Shown: piece by piece, positions 26,830-35,674 of the stretch
Numbering within the stretch: position 1 is the stretch's first letter
How the letters are laid out: each line of letters starts with the position of its first letter
From: Enterocloster clostridioformis
Lineage (GTDB): Bacteria; Bacillota; Clostridia; Lachnospirales; Lachnospiraceae
Length of the DNA: 64,000 nucleotides
Reading direction: 5' to 3'
Assembly (NCBI RefSeq): GCF_020297485.1
Contig: NZ_JAIWZC010000001.1
Location: forward strand, 4,216,001-4,280,000
Translations under genes and position numbers: made by a program
Notes under the pieces: generated by a model
What the model was told of the DNA's origin: nothing
The model's database searches: none
Seen by the model: the letters and a program-made list of their open reading frames with translations, nothing else

Positions 26830-27723
26830 ATGACACTTCGCCATCTGAAAATATTTGTTACTGTATGTGAGACAGGGAGCATGACGGCCGCCGCATCCCA
26901 GCTGTTCATTGCCCAGCCGTCCATCAGCCTGGCCATCTCAGAAATGGAAGAATACTACGGGGTAAAGCTGTTTGACCGCATATCCCGCAAGCTGTATCTG
27001 ACGGAGAACGGCCGCAGGGCCCTCCAGTATGCCAGGCATATCATAGAACTGCTGGATGAGATGGAGCAGGGAGTGCGGGACGTGGACGCCATGGGACGGC
27101 TCAAGGTGGGGACCAGCATCACCATAGGGACCTATCTGCTGCCCGGATACATCAAGAGGCTGAAACAGCAGTATCCGGCCCTGAAGGTGGAGGCATCCAT
27201 TGCCAATTCAGGAACCATTGAACAGCAGATACTGGACAATGAAATCGATGTGGGAATCATAGAGGGGGTAGCCCACAGCCCCTTTATCCTGAGCGAGAGC
27301 TTTGCAGGGGACCGGCTGGCCTTCATATGTCCGGCCGGTCATGAATTTGCCGGAAGGACCCTGGAGGAGCTGGCAGAGGTAAGGAATCAGGATTTTATTT
27401 TGCGGGAAAAGGGAAGCGCCGGCAGGGAGATATTTGACGGTATACTGGCCGCACAGGAGCTGAATGTCCGCCCCATATGGCAGAGCGCCAGCAACCAGGT
27501 CATCCTGCAGGGTGTAAAGGCAGGGCTGGGTATTTCCATTCTGCCCTATTTCCTGGTGCGCCAGGGCATTCGGGAAGGGGAACTGGCCGAGTTCAGGATA
27601 AAGGGCCTGGCTCTGAACCGGAAGTACTCTGTGATTTACCACAAGAATAAGTTCCTGCCCCGCAGCGCCAGAACTTTGATGGAGCTGTGCAAAGAGGAGA
27701 ACGGGACAGATAGGGGGCTGTGA
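26830..27723 (+). CDS. LysR-family transcriptional regulator
   Basis: A 297-residue LysR protein. The N-terminal helix-turn-helix covers MTAAASQLFIAQPSISLAIS and NGRRALQYAR. The periplasmic-binding-like effector domain includes GTSITIGTYLLPGYI and GLGISILPYFLV and resembles CysB/CysL-type regulators. It is divergent from the two chromate transporter genes and is likely to control them. It ends in a hairpin that overlaps its stop codon. Confidence 0.85.
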   Translation: MTLRHLKIFVTVCETGSMTAAASQLFIAQPSISLAISEMEEYYGVKLFDRISRKLYLTENGRRALQYARHIIELLDEMEQGVRDVDAMGRLKVGTSITIGTYLLPGYIKRLKQQYPALKVEASIANSGTIEQQILDNEIDVGIIEGVAHSPFILSESFAGDRLAFICPAGHEFAGRTLEELAEVRNQDFILREKGSAGREIFDGILAAQELNVRPIWQSASNQVILQGVKAGLGISILPYFLVRQGIREGELAEFRIKGLALNRKYSVIYHKNKFLPRSARTLMELCKEENGTDRGL

Positions 27724-27735
27724 AAAAAGCCCCTA
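27711..27735 (+). terminator. hairpin at the end of the LysR gene
   Basis: TAGGGGGCT (27711-27719) pairs with AGCCCCTA (27728-27735) with one extra G, spanning the stop codon. A short GCTGTTTT follows, so termination is plausible but not textbook. Confidence 0.45.
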
Positions 27736-27923
27736 GCTGTTTTCCGGATCTTAAGTTAAAGCTTATGGTGGGGCGCCCGGCCAGGGAAAAGCTTCTTAAG
27801 GCAGCTGAAAGCTGATGAACCTGACCGGCCTTGATTTTTCACAGAGCGGGGACATGCTTTTGCTGCTCCTGTACCTGAAAGAGAAAAATATAACAACGCC
27901 CGGTAAAATCTCCTAAATATTAG

Positions 27924-27973
27924 AAAATTACCGTATTTCAGCAAAATTACCGAATGCAGTTAAAAAATTACCG
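27924..27973 (+). repeat. three direct repeats AAAATTACCG, possible activator sites
   Basis: AAAATTACCG occurs exactly at 27924-27933, 27943-27952 and 27964-27973, with start-to-start distances of 19 and 21 bp, close to two helical turns. They lie 80-130 bases ahead of the fructose EIIB gene, a position typical of activator binding. The rest of the 331-base gap before the EIIB gene contains only the hairpin at 27711-27735. Confidence 0.7.
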
Positions 27974-28054
27974 TTTTAATATGCCGCAATAAATTTCCCA
28001 CAGCTCAAAGAAAAATGATACATTCTAGGTAAATCAAATCAGAGGAGGCTGCAT

Positions 28055-28363
28055 ATGAAAATTTTAGCAATCACTGCCTGTACGGCTGGCATCGCCCACA
28101 CCTACATAGCAAAGGAAAAGCTGGAAAACGCAGCAAAGGAATTAGGTGATTCGATCAAAGTTGAAACCCAGGGTTCCATTGGCGTTGAAAATGAACTTAC
28201 ACCGGAGGAGGTCAGAGATGCGGATGTGATCCTGATCTCCGCTGATATCCGCGTGAATAAGGAGCGGTTCAAAGGCAAACCGGTGGTGGAGATTCCTATC
28301 AGCACGGTTATGAAATCTCCAAAGGGCGTTATCAACAAGATCCACGAAAAGCTTGGCAAGTGA
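28055..28363 (+). CDS. fructose-type PTS EIIB protein
   Basis: A 102-residue stand-alone EIIB of the fructose family. The phosphorylated cysteine is C9 in ILAITACTAGIAHTYIAKE. The domain is complete and AGAGGAGG precedes the ATG. Its partners EIIC and EIIA downstream are both truncated, so it is probably an orphan phosphocarrier unless served by another membrane subunit. Confidence 0.85.
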   Translation: MKILAITACTAGIAHTYIAKEKLENAAKELGDSIKVETQGSIGVENELTPEEVRDADVILISADIRVNKERFKGKPVVEIPISTVMKSPKGVINKIHEKLGK

Positions 28364-28405
28364 GGCCGGCAGATCGGTAAATACTGAAAGATGGGGGACT
28401 TTTAA

Positions 28406-28810
28406 ATGGCAAAGAAGCAAAAATTCATGAAACACATTATGACAGGCATCTCCTATATGATTCCTATCGTTGTGGCAGGCGGTATCCTTGGGGCGCTGGC
28501 AAAGGCATTTGGCGGATGGGATATCGGAAGCGCCGTTGCAGCGGGCGCAACACCATTTTCAAACCTGAATCCATTTACATGGGTGGGGTTCTGGTGGGGA
28601 GTGAACAAATTAAGTTCCTATGCAATGGACTTTGCGGTTGCGGTGATGACAGCCGGTGCGGCCTATTCCATGGCAGGACGGCCAGGAATTGTGCCCGGTC
28701 TGATCATCGGCTACTGCTCGGCCCAGTCGAAAGCAGGATTCTTAGGCGGCCTTCTTATGGCATTCATCATCGGCAACTTTGTGAACTGGAGATTCTGGAT
28801 GATCGGGTGA
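28406..28810 (+). pseudogene. N-terminal third of fructose PTS EIIC, truncated by deletion
   Basis: The frame opens as a normal fructose EIIC (HIMTGISYMIPIVVAGGIL, then FLGGLLMAFIIGNFVNW) with four membrane helices. It then runs abruptly into out-of-frame EIIA sequence and stops after 134 residues. Full-length EIIC is about 350 residues. There are no stops or frameshifts in the retained part, so the deletion looks recent. Confidence 0.85.
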
Positions 28811-29226
28811 TCGACCTGAACATGGATGCAAAGAATAAGGATGAGGTGATCAGGCATTTGGCCGGACTCCTGAAGAATGCCGGATATATTGAGGATCTGG
28901 AGGGGTATGTGAGGGATGTGTATGTTAGGGAAAGCGAAGGGATCACGGGAATCGGCGGACATGTGGCCATTCCCCATGGAAAGTCGGACCATGTGGACCA
29001 TGTGGGTATCGCAGTGGGCCGCACCAGGGATATGATCGACTGGGAATCTTACGATGGGGAGCCATCCCGTTTGTTTTTCCTCTTTGCTGTCCCAGCCCAC
29101 AGTGACGGCGCCAAGGACCATCTGCGCCTCATTGCGGAGCTGGCCGGGAAACTGGGAAATGACAATACCATGAGGAGACTGCAGACCGCCGCTTCCTATG
29201 ATGACCTGCTGGAGGCATTTTCATAA
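28795..29226 (+). pseudogene. fructose-type PTS EIIA without its start
   Basis: In the frame LDDRVIDLNMDAKNKDEV the sequence continues as an almost complete EIIA domain with the phosphorylated histidine in HVAIPHGKSDH, ending at 29226. Its first few residues and its start codon are missing because it is joined directly to the EIIC fragment in a different frame. A protein could only be made from an internal start, such as the ATG at 28820, if at all. Confidence 0.8.
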
Positions 29227-29240
29227 AGGAGATAAGGAAT

Positions 29241-29408
29241 ATGGCAAATACGTTTATTGCGCCCGGACAGATCATAAGCGGCAGCCGGACCCTGGACATG
29301 GCAGCGGATACCATGGCAAAGATGGGGAAAAAGGCCCTGGTGGTGACGGACGATGTCATGAAGAATCTATGTGCTTTATCTGTACCGCAGGGCATTTATC
29401 TATTTTGA
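29241..29408 (+). pseudogene. 5' remnant of glycerol dehydrogenase (iron-containing alcohol dehydrogenase)
   Basis: A GGAG-preceded ATG opens FIAPGQIISGSRTLDMAA and KKALVVTDDVM, the start of a GldA-like NAD-dependent dehydrogenase. After about 42 residues the reading passes into sequence from another gene (position about 29367) and soon stops. The family is normally about 360 residues. Confidence 0.75.
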
Positions 29409-29523
29409 TATGGGATACAGCTGTGCCCTGGCATGGATCCTGGTGGCCATTATCGCGGTATTTACCGTCATTATCTTCAAGACCCGGAAAAATTGGGTTT
29501 ACTACGAGTCGGAGATTCCCTGA
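29368..29523 (+). pseudogene. 3' remnant of a sugar ABC permease (UgpA/MalF type)
   Basis: From 29368 the frame YVLYLYRRAFIYFDMGYS to TRKNWVYYESEIP encodes only the last 51 residues of a first-subunit carbohydrate permease, including the final helix ALAWILVAIIAVFTVI. Its front end is fused to the dehydrogenase remnant and its back end runs into the next permease. Confidence 0.75.
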
Positions 29524-30114
29524 TCGTCACCGTGGCCGGAACAGCCGGGTGCGTGATCACATCCCTGTTTGCAACCTATGCACTTTCCAGAATTAAGTTC
29601 AGATTCTCGGGATTCTGGTTCGGATGCGTGATGCTGACCATGATGATCCCACAACAGGTTATGGTGGTGCCCCAGTATATCATACTGAAAAAGCTGCACC
29701 TCATTGACACCAGGACCGCCCTGGTCCTGTCCTGGTTTTTTGGCGGCGCGTTCTTTATTTTCCTTATGGTCCAGTTCTTCCGGGGGATCCCCAGGGAATT
29801 GGATGAGGCGGCGGAGAACGATGGGTGCGGCAAGCTGGCGATCCTGTTCCGGATCATGATCCCTATCGTGAAGCCGGCCATTGTCACCTCCTCTCTTTGC
29901 GTTTTACTGGACCTGGCAGGACTTTTTCCAGCCCCTGATCTTTATGAACAGTGGCAGTAAATTTACTATCCCCCTGGCTCTCAACATGTACCTGGACCCC
30001 AACTCATACAACAACTATGGCGGATTGTTTGTAATGTCGGTGATCTCACTGCTTCCGGTCATTATTTTCTTCATCATATTACAGAGGTATCTGGTGGATG
30101 GGATCAAGGGGTAA
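29505..30114 (+). pseudogene. sugar ABC permease (UgpE/MalG type), 5' deleted and frameshifted
   Basis: The frame GDSLIVTVAGTAGCVITS continues through the EAA loop ELDEAAENDGCGKLAILF, the ATPase contact site of binding-protein-dependent permeases, to about 29895. The protein then continues in the +1 frame as FAFYWTWQDFFQPLIF to the normal end YLVDGIKG at 30114. So the start and first helix are missing and a single frameshift lies near 29893-29900. Confidence 0.8.
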
Positions 30115-30135
30115 GAAATATGGCGATTCACAATA

Positions 30136-30183
30136 AAAATGGCTGGCCTAATGGTATGATACCACAAATGGGCCAGCCATTTT
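30136..30183 (+). terminator. strong hairpin after the permease remnant
   Basis: AAAATGGCTGGCC (30136-30148) pairs perfectly over 13 bp with GGCCAGCCATTTT (30171-30183), and the loop contains a smaller GGTAT/ATACC hairpin. The A-run before and T-run after make it a possible bidirectional terminator. Confidence 0.7.
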
Positions 30184-30352
30184 GCCGTCAATTTTTTGTT
30201 TTATAGTCATCGGCATCAGAGATTGTCTCCACCACCATGAGCTGGAACTGCCTTGGGAGTATGGCTTGATATTTTGGGAAAAAGTGATATATTGGGAGAT
30301 ATACCTGGAAAAAACGGGGGCTTTTCCCAATATCTGTAGGAGGTAATGGTAA

Positions 30353-31216
30353 ATGAAAAAAATAGGTTTTATTGGCGTGGGGATCATGGGCAAATCCATG
30401 GTGCGCAATTTGATGAAGGCGGGCTATGAGGTTGCTATTTATACCAGAACAAGATCAAAGGTGGAGGATATCATTGGTGAAGGAGCAATCTGGTGCGGCA
30501 GCGCGGGGGAATGCGCCAAGGGGCGACAGGCTGTGATCAGTATTGTGGGGTATCCAAAGGATGTGGAGGACATCTATTTTGGTGAAGGCGGTATCATTGC
30601 CAATGCAGATCCCGGCACATATTTGATCGATATGACAACCACCAGCCCCAGGCTGGCTGTGCGGATTTATGAGGAGGCAAAAAAAGCAGGTCTTCACGCC
30701 CTGGACGCTCCGGTGACAGGAGGTGACAAGGGGGCAAAGGATGGAACATTGACCATTCTTGCCGGCGGTGACAGGGAAGATTTTCACGCCTGTCTAAGCA
30801 TCCTTCAGGCCATGGGTAAAAATATCGATTATGAAGGTAAGGCAGGAAACGGACAGCACACCAAGATGTGTAACCAGATTGCCGTTGCGGGAGCCCTGGC
30901 AGGGGCATGTGAGGCAATGGTCTATGCCAAGAATGTGGGGCTGGATGTGGACACAATGCTAAAGTCCATTTCCACAGGAGCCGCCAGCAGTGTGCAGATG
31001 AACAATGTGGCTTCAAGGGCGTTGCAGGACGACTATCGGCCTGGATTCTTCATCAAGCATTTTATCAAGGATATGAACCTGGCAGATGAAGAGGCCAGGG
31101 CAGCGGATACGGAGTTAAAGGTGCTGGAGGACGTCCTTTCCATGTATAAGGAATTGGAGCAGGAAGGCATGGGAGAACTGGGAACGCAGGCACTGATCAA
31201 ATATTATAATTGGTAA
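30353..31216 (+). CDS. 3-hydroxyisobutyrate dehydrogenase-family NAD(P)-dependent reductase
   Basis: A 287-residue beta-hydroxyacid dehydrogenase. The nucleotide-binding motif IGFIGVGIMGKSMVRNLMK is at the start, the substrate block DAPVTGGDKGAKDGTLT follows, and the catalytic lysine K171 is in GNGQHTKMCNQ. Members include tartronate semialdehyde reductase and 2-hydroxy-3-oxopropionate reductase. Neighbours are a LysR regulator, an organic-anion carrier and an enolase-superfamily dehydratase, which suggests catabolism of a sugar acid. TAGGAGG gives a strong start. Confidence 0.85.
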   Translation: MKKIGFIGVGIMGKSMVRNLMKAGYEVAIYTRTRSKVEDIIGEGAIWCGSAGECAKGRQAVISIVGYPKDVEDIYFGEGGIIANADPGTYLIDMTTTSPRLAVRIYEEAKKAGLHALDAPVTGGDKGAKDGTLTILAGGDREDFHACLSILQAMGKNIDYEGKAGNGQHTKMCNQIAVAGALAGACEAMVYAKNVGLDVDTMLKSISTGAASSVQMNNVASRALQDDYRPGFFIKHFIKDMNLADEEARAADTELKVLEDVLSMYKELEQEGMGELGTQALIKYYNW

Positions 31217-31245
31217 ACTTGTAGCTGTAAAGGACAGGTGGAGAC

Positions 31246-32154
31246 ATGGACAAAGGAATTGAATACATTTTGGAGGTGGCCCGCTGCGGCGGCATCACGA
31301 AAGCAGCGGAGAACCTGTTCATTACCCCGTCTGCCTTAAGTAAATTTGTCCAGGCCAGGGAGGCTGAGCTTCAGGTGAAGCTGTTCCACCGTGTGGGCAA
31401 GCGGTTTGTGCTGACCCAGGCAGGGGAGTATTATGTTCAGAAGATAGGGGAGATCGAGCGGATCCAGCGGGAGCTGGACACGCAGATGAGCAGTTTTTCC
31501 AGTATGAGCAGGGGTGTGATACGCATCGGTGTCCAGGCTACCTTTACGGAGGTCATGTTCCGCTTTATACTGCCGGAGCTTAAGGAGGCATTTCCGGGGA
31601 TCCGGATCCTGATGCACGAGCGCACCGTGGGGGAGCTGGTCCAGATGGTAAAGGGGCGCCAGTTGGACGTGCTGCTGGCCGTGATCGATAAGCAGGAGCA
31701 TGGCTTCTGCTATGAGACTGTCCACCAGTGTGAGCTGGTGATGGCAGCGGTCGGTACGCACCCGGTGGTACAGAAGGCTGTTCCAAAACCGGGATTTCGA
31801 TATCCCTGGATTGACCTTTCGTACTGCTGTGATCAACCCAATGTGATGCTGATGCCCGGTTCCCCGTACCGTACCTATGCTGATAATCTGTACGGTTATT
31901 ACCAGCTGAAGCCGGATATCGCCTATGAGCTTGGCTCCTCCCGCAGCGGTCTGGCCTGTGTGGCGTACACCCATGCCCTGATGATCACGCTGGACCACAT
32001 GATATTTAATAATCTGTTCCATGAGGAGATTGTCCCTCTGTCCGTGGGTGAGAAACCCTTATCCAGGAATCTGGTCACCGCACATCTGGAGGAATCCATG
32101 CTGACTGAGGAGAGCAATGTGTTTCACCGGATCTGCAAAAAGCATATCCGGTAA
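31246..32154 (+). CDS. LysR-family transcriptional regulator
   Basis: A 302-residue LysR protein with the helix-turn-helix GITKAAENLFITPSALSKFV and a C-terminal effector domain beginning at IRIGVQATFTEVMF. It lies in a same-strand run between the reductase and the transporter gene and probably controls the sugar-acid cluster. The GTTCAG-N9-CTGAAC dyad directly downstream could be its binding site. Confidence 0.85.
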   Translation: MDKGIEYILEVARCGGITKAAENLFITPSALSKFVQAREAELQVKLFHRVGKRFVLTQAGEYYVQKIGEIERIQRELDTQMSSFSSMSRGVIRIGVQATFTEVMFRFILPELKEAFPGIRILMHERTVGELVQMVKGRQLDVLLAVIDKQEHGFCYETVHQCELVMAAVGTHPVVQKAVPKPGFRYPWIDLSYCCDQPNVMLMPGSPYRTYADNLYGYYQLKPDIAYELGSSRSGLACVAYTHALMITLDHMIFNNLFHEEIVPLSVGEKPLSRNLVTAHLEESMLTEESNVFHRICKKHIR

Positions 32155-32164
32155 AATAGTAACC

Positions 32165-32185
32165 GTTCAGTTCCTCCGTCTGAAC
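32165..32185 (+). promoter_or_regulatory. 21-bp dyad, possible LysR operator or terminator
   Basis: GTTCAG (32165-32170) and CTGAAC (32180-32185) form an inverted repeat with a nine-base centre, partly extended outward. It lies in the 200-base gap between the LysR gene and the transporter. The size fits a LysR site, but a weak terminator hairpin is equally possible. Confidence 0.4.
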
Positions 32186-32354
32186 TATTACGTAAAATGT
32201 TGAGTTAAAGTTGATAAATATTGAAAATATTGAGCTGTACATCTACATTTGACTGCATTATGATAAGTATATCAAAGGACGGCGCGGTCATTGAAGAACG
32301 AGTACTCCCGGACACCAAAAGGATCCGGGACACTCTAACCATACGGAGGATACC

Positions 32355-33629
32355 ATGACACCTTTACAGATTACGCTCATTATATTGCTGTGTACTATCA
32401 TAGCGTTTTTATCGGGAAAAATCCCATTTTCCATCATTTCAGCGGGAATCATTCTCGCCCTTATTCTTACCGGTGTGATGAAGCCGGCCGAAGCCTTAAG
32501 CGGTTTCATCAACACCAATGTGGTCATGTTTGTTGCCATGTTTGTGATCGGCGCTGCACTGACCAAGACCAGTCTGCTGGACAGGGCCCAAAAACTGGTG
32601 GTCCGCTACAAAAATAATCCCAAAATGCTAATTTTGATCTCATCCTTAGTGGCTGGATTCCTGGCCTGTCTGACCAGCGCCACAGCCACAGCTGCCATCA
32701 TGATTCCCCTTCTGGTGGGGATTGCCAATGAGATCGGCACCAGCCGCAGTAAGATGCTGTTTCCCGCCATGGCCATTGCCAACATAGCTACCGCCATGAC
32801 ATTCCTGGGACAGGGCGCCAGCAATATGACCTGGAGCGATGTTATGATCAAGGCGGGCGCTTCCACCCCGTTTTCAATCTGGGATTTTACCATTGCCAGG
32901 ATCCCCATTCTGCTGATTTCACTGGCCTACATGGTATTTATCGGTTACCGTCTCATGCCCGACATCGATAATTCCCAATTTTCGGATAACATTCAGAAGA
33001 AGGACACGGTTAGCCAGCTGACACCTTCCAAGGAAAAGGTGGCTGTCATCCTTATCCTGGGCACCATTGCCTGTATGCTGTTGGAATCTGTGATCGGCAT
33101 TAAGATGTACCTTACCGCCTCCATTGGGGCATGCCTCCTGGTCCTGTGCGGTGTGCTGTCGGAGCGCGAGGCCCTGGGTTCTATTCATCAGCCCACCGTG
33201 TTCCTGTTTGCCGGTGTTCTGGCCCTCTCGGACGCCATCAAGATAACAGGGGCCGGGGATGTGGTGGCGGACTGGATGATCTCCCTGCTGGGCAATACCA
33301 CTAACCCCTATGTCATCATGGCAGTGTTCTTCATTATTCCATTCATTCTGACTCAGGTGATGTCCAATCTGGCAACCGTGACTATTTTCATTCCATTGGT
33401 AGCAGCTGCCTGTGTAAAGATTGGGGTGGACCCAAGGGCGGCTGTGATGGGCGTGCTCATTGCCAGCTCTACCTCTATCCTGACCCCCATGGCGGCTCCC
33501 TGCCAGATCATGATCATGGGGCCGGGCGGGTATTCACTAAAGGATTATCTGAAATGCGGAACACCTTTGGCGGTTATGATCACCATTGTCTGCATTTTTA
33601 CACTGCCTATCATGTTTCCGTTTTATTAA
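32355..33629 (+). CDS. SLC13/DASS-type organic anion transporter
   Basis: A 424-residue membrane protein with about eleven helices. GFINTNVVMFVAMFVIGAAL and LTSATATAAIMIPLLVG match the first half of divalent anion:sodium symporter-like proteins, and FILTQVMSNLATVTIFIPL matches the second, related half. Likely substrates are dicarboxylates or sugar acids. The inverted two-half layout is complete. A GGAGG site precedes the ATG. Confidence 0.8.
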   Translation: MTPLQITLIILLCTIIAFLSGKIPFSIISAGIILALILTGVMKPAEALSGFINTNVVMFVAMFVIGAALTKTSLLDRAQKLVVRYKNNPKMLILISSLVAGFLACLTSATATAAIMIPLLVGIANEIGTSRSKMLFPAMAIANIATAMTFLGQGASNMTWSDVMIKAGASTPFSIWDFTIARIPILLISLAYMVFIGYRLMPDIDNSQFSDNIQKKDTVSQLTPSKEKVAVILILGTIACMLLESVIGIKMYLTASIGACLLVLCGVLSEREALGSIHQPTVFLFAGVLALSDAIKITGAGDVVADWMISLLGNTTNPYVIMAVFFIIPFILTQVMSNLATVTIFIPLVAAACVKIGVDPRAAVMGVLIASSTSILTPMAAPCQIMIMGPGGYSLKDYLKCGTPLAVMITIVCIFTLPIMFPFY

Positions 33630-33649
33630 TGAAGAATGAGGTGACCATT

Positions 33650-34792
33650 ATGAAGATTACTGGTTTGGAGATCATTCCGGCAAGCAAATATTTATTTATC
33701 AGGATCAACACGGATGAGGGGATCCACGGTACGGGCGAGGCCGGGGCCTGGGGCTTTTTAGACGGAGTGGAGGGAGTGCTGAGACGTTTTGAGAGCTATC
33801 TTCTGGGCAAAAATCCATTTCAGATCGAGCACCACTGGAATTATCTGTACCGCAGCATGTATTTCAGGGGATCGGTGATCATGAGCGCCCTGTCCGCCAT
33901 TGATATTGCGTTCTGGGATATCAAGGGTAAGGCGTTGGGCGTGCCGGTTTACGAACTGCTGGGAGGAAAATGCCGGGATAAAGTCAGAAGCTACGAGGCG
34001 GTTTTCTGCTATACGCCGGAGGAGATGGCTGAATTTTGCGTGAACTTAAAACAGAAGGGATATGACGCGGCCCGTCTGATGATCACAGGTGATATCACCA
34101 GAACCCAGGCGGACCGGTCATCCAGTATTTATAACAGCAAGGTGGAAGGTTACATAGAGCGGGTGAGGGCCTGCCGGGAAGCGGTGGGGAGGGATTTTGA
34201 CCTGATCCTGGAATGCCACCGCAGTATGGATCCCTGTGAGGCCATTGCATTTGCAAAAGGGGTGGAGGTTTACAGGCCCCTGTTTCTGGAGGACCCGATC
34301 CCCCCGGACAGCCCGGAGGCCATGGCGGATGTTGCCAAGGGCACAAGTATTCCGGTGGCAACAGGAGAGCGCTTTATCAATATCCAGGAGTTTGAAACAA
34401 TTCTCCAGAAGCGGGCTGCCAGATACCTCCGGCCGGATGTCTGCGCCCTGGGCGGCCTGACTCCCTCCAAAAAGGTGGCGGCCATGGCGGAGGCGAACTA
34501 TGCCAAAATCGTGCCTCACAATCCATTGGGTCCGGTTTCCACTGCGGCCTGCCTGCAGCTGGACGCGGCCATCCCCAATTTTGCCATCCAGGAGTTCCCA
34601 TCCTTCTATCACCAGGGAAATGAGGCGGAGATGACCACCGAACCTTTCCGGGAGGAAGATGGATACATTGTGATCCCGGATGCACCGGGAATCGGAATTG
34701 AACTGGCGGAGAACCTTACGGAGAAGTTCCCGCCCAGACAGAGAAGCATTTCCGCACAAACTGCCTATGATGGCGGGGTGTATGACGTATAA
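33650..34792 (+). CDS. enolase-superfamily dehydratase (mandelate racemase/galactonate dehydratase type)
   Basis: A 380-residue enzyme with the N-terminal capping domain and the barrel of the mandelate racemase family. Probable metal ligands are in LILECHRS, LFLEDPIPPD and PVATGERF, with the catalytic histidine in KIVPHNPLGPVS. The first ligand appears to be Glu rather than the usual Asp. Such enzymes dehydrate sugar acids to 2-keto-3-deoxy acids. ATG 33650 follows GAGGTG by six bases. It completes a transporter, dehydratase, reductase and regulator set. Confidence 0.85.
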   Translation: MKITGLEIIPASKYLFIRINTDEGIHGTGEAGAWGFLDGVEGVLRRFESYLLGKNPFQIEHHWNYLYRSMYFRGSVIMSALSAIDIAFWDIKGKALGVPVYELLGGKCRDKVRSYEAVFCYTPEEMAEFCVNLKQKGYDAARLMITGDITRTQADRSSSIYNSKVEGYIERVRACREAVGRDFDLILECHRSMDPCEAIAFAKGVEVYRPLFLEDPIPPDSPEAMADVAKGTSIPVATGERFINIQEFETILQKRAARYLRPDVCALGGLTPSKKVAAMAEANYAKIVPHNPLGPVSTAACLQLDAAIPNFAIQEFPSFYHQGNEAEMTTEPFREEDGYIVIPDAPGIGIELAENLTEKFPPRQRSISAQTAYDGGVYDV

Positions 34793-34854
34793 TGGAACAG
34801 GTTCCCAAAATCCTCATACTATAATATCAAACAACATATTAGTTAAGGATAGCT

Positions 34855-35442
34855 ATGAACAACGACCCCAGAGGAACCATCGTCCGGCAGGGAAATGCCC
34901 TGCGTATTGATAATGCATTTGTGGAGGACAGCTCCTGTATCAACAATTCGAACGGAACCATATTGATCTCTTACTCCATGCCGGAAGCCGGACAGATGGT
35001 TTCCATCCAGACCTTACAGCTGAATATAAACAGAAATACAGTTATTATAAATTCTTTTGGACAGAGTGTGGGTCTGTGCCGGATCCAGCCAGGAATGTGG
35101 ATCAATGCCATTTTTTCTTCCCGCATGACAAGAAGTATCCCGCCTCAATCCAATGCGTTTATGATTGTTGTGCGGAGCAGGATCCAGGAGACTTCTGTGA
35201 CAACAGACCGTATTGCGGATGTGGATGCATGCAATGGCTTTATTTACACCGGAAACCGCGGTGATATAAACAGCCAGATCAGATTCAGTGTTCCCAACAC
35301 CACGCCGATCACAGACCGCGCAGGGAGACCTATCAGTATCCATTCTCTCCGTCCCGGCCAGATGGTCAGGATCACCCATGCCAACTTTATGACGGCAAGT
35401 ATTCCCCCGCAGACGACCGCGTATAGGATTCAACTGATTTAA
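34855..35442 (+). CDS. hypothetical protein with an internal duplication
   Basis: A 195-residue protein of unknown family, with no signal peptide or membrane helix. It is two copies of a beta-rich module of about 90 residues. RIQPGMWINAIFSSRMTRSIPPQ in the first copy aligns with LRPGQMVRITHANFMTASIPPQ in the second, and SIQTLQLN aligns with the start of the second block. AAGGA precedes the ATG by five bases, and a TATAAT at 34820-34825 may be its -10. It resembles small barrel repeats used for binding, but no function can be given. Confidence 0.6.
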   Translation: MNNDPRGTIVRQGNALRIDNAFVEDSSCINNSNGTILISYSMPEAGQMVSIQTLQLNINRNTVIINSFGQSVGLCRIQPGMWINAIFSSRMTRSIPPQSNAFMIVVRSRIQETSVTTDRIADVDACNGFIYTGNRGDINSQIRFSVPNTTPITDRAGRPISIHSLRPGQMVRITHANFMTASIPPQTTAYRIQLI

Positions 35443-35458
35443 AAGTGGTTTAAATATT

Positions 35459-35502
35459 CATTCCCGGTAAGGATTCCTTCTGGCCGGGAATGTTTTTCTT
35501 TT
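35459..35502 (+). terminator. intrinsic terminator after the duplicated hypothetical gene
   Basis: CATTCCCGG (35459-35467) pairs with CCGGGAATG (35484-35492) and is followed by TTTTTCTTTT. This is a clear rho-independent terminator. A second perfect hairpin, GAGCGGTT-TTTG-AACCGCTC at 35525-35544, lies just beyond it without a U-run. Confidence 0.8.
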
Positions 35503-35674
35503 CTTGGCAAATGATTATCTGTGGGAGCGGTTTTTGAACCGCTCTCGTGCTGTTTCCAGCCATACATAATTGAGCTGCTAAGACAGATAATATCATTATG
35601 AAGAAATATAATATTTGCAAAAAACATTGTAAGGGACATGAAACATTGACCAAAGAAACGCCGGCCAACGAAAC

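Noticed and set aside
28055..29226. A functional fructose PTS operon
   Set aside because: Only EIIB is complete. EIIC is cut after about 130 residues and EIIA lacks its start and is out of frame.
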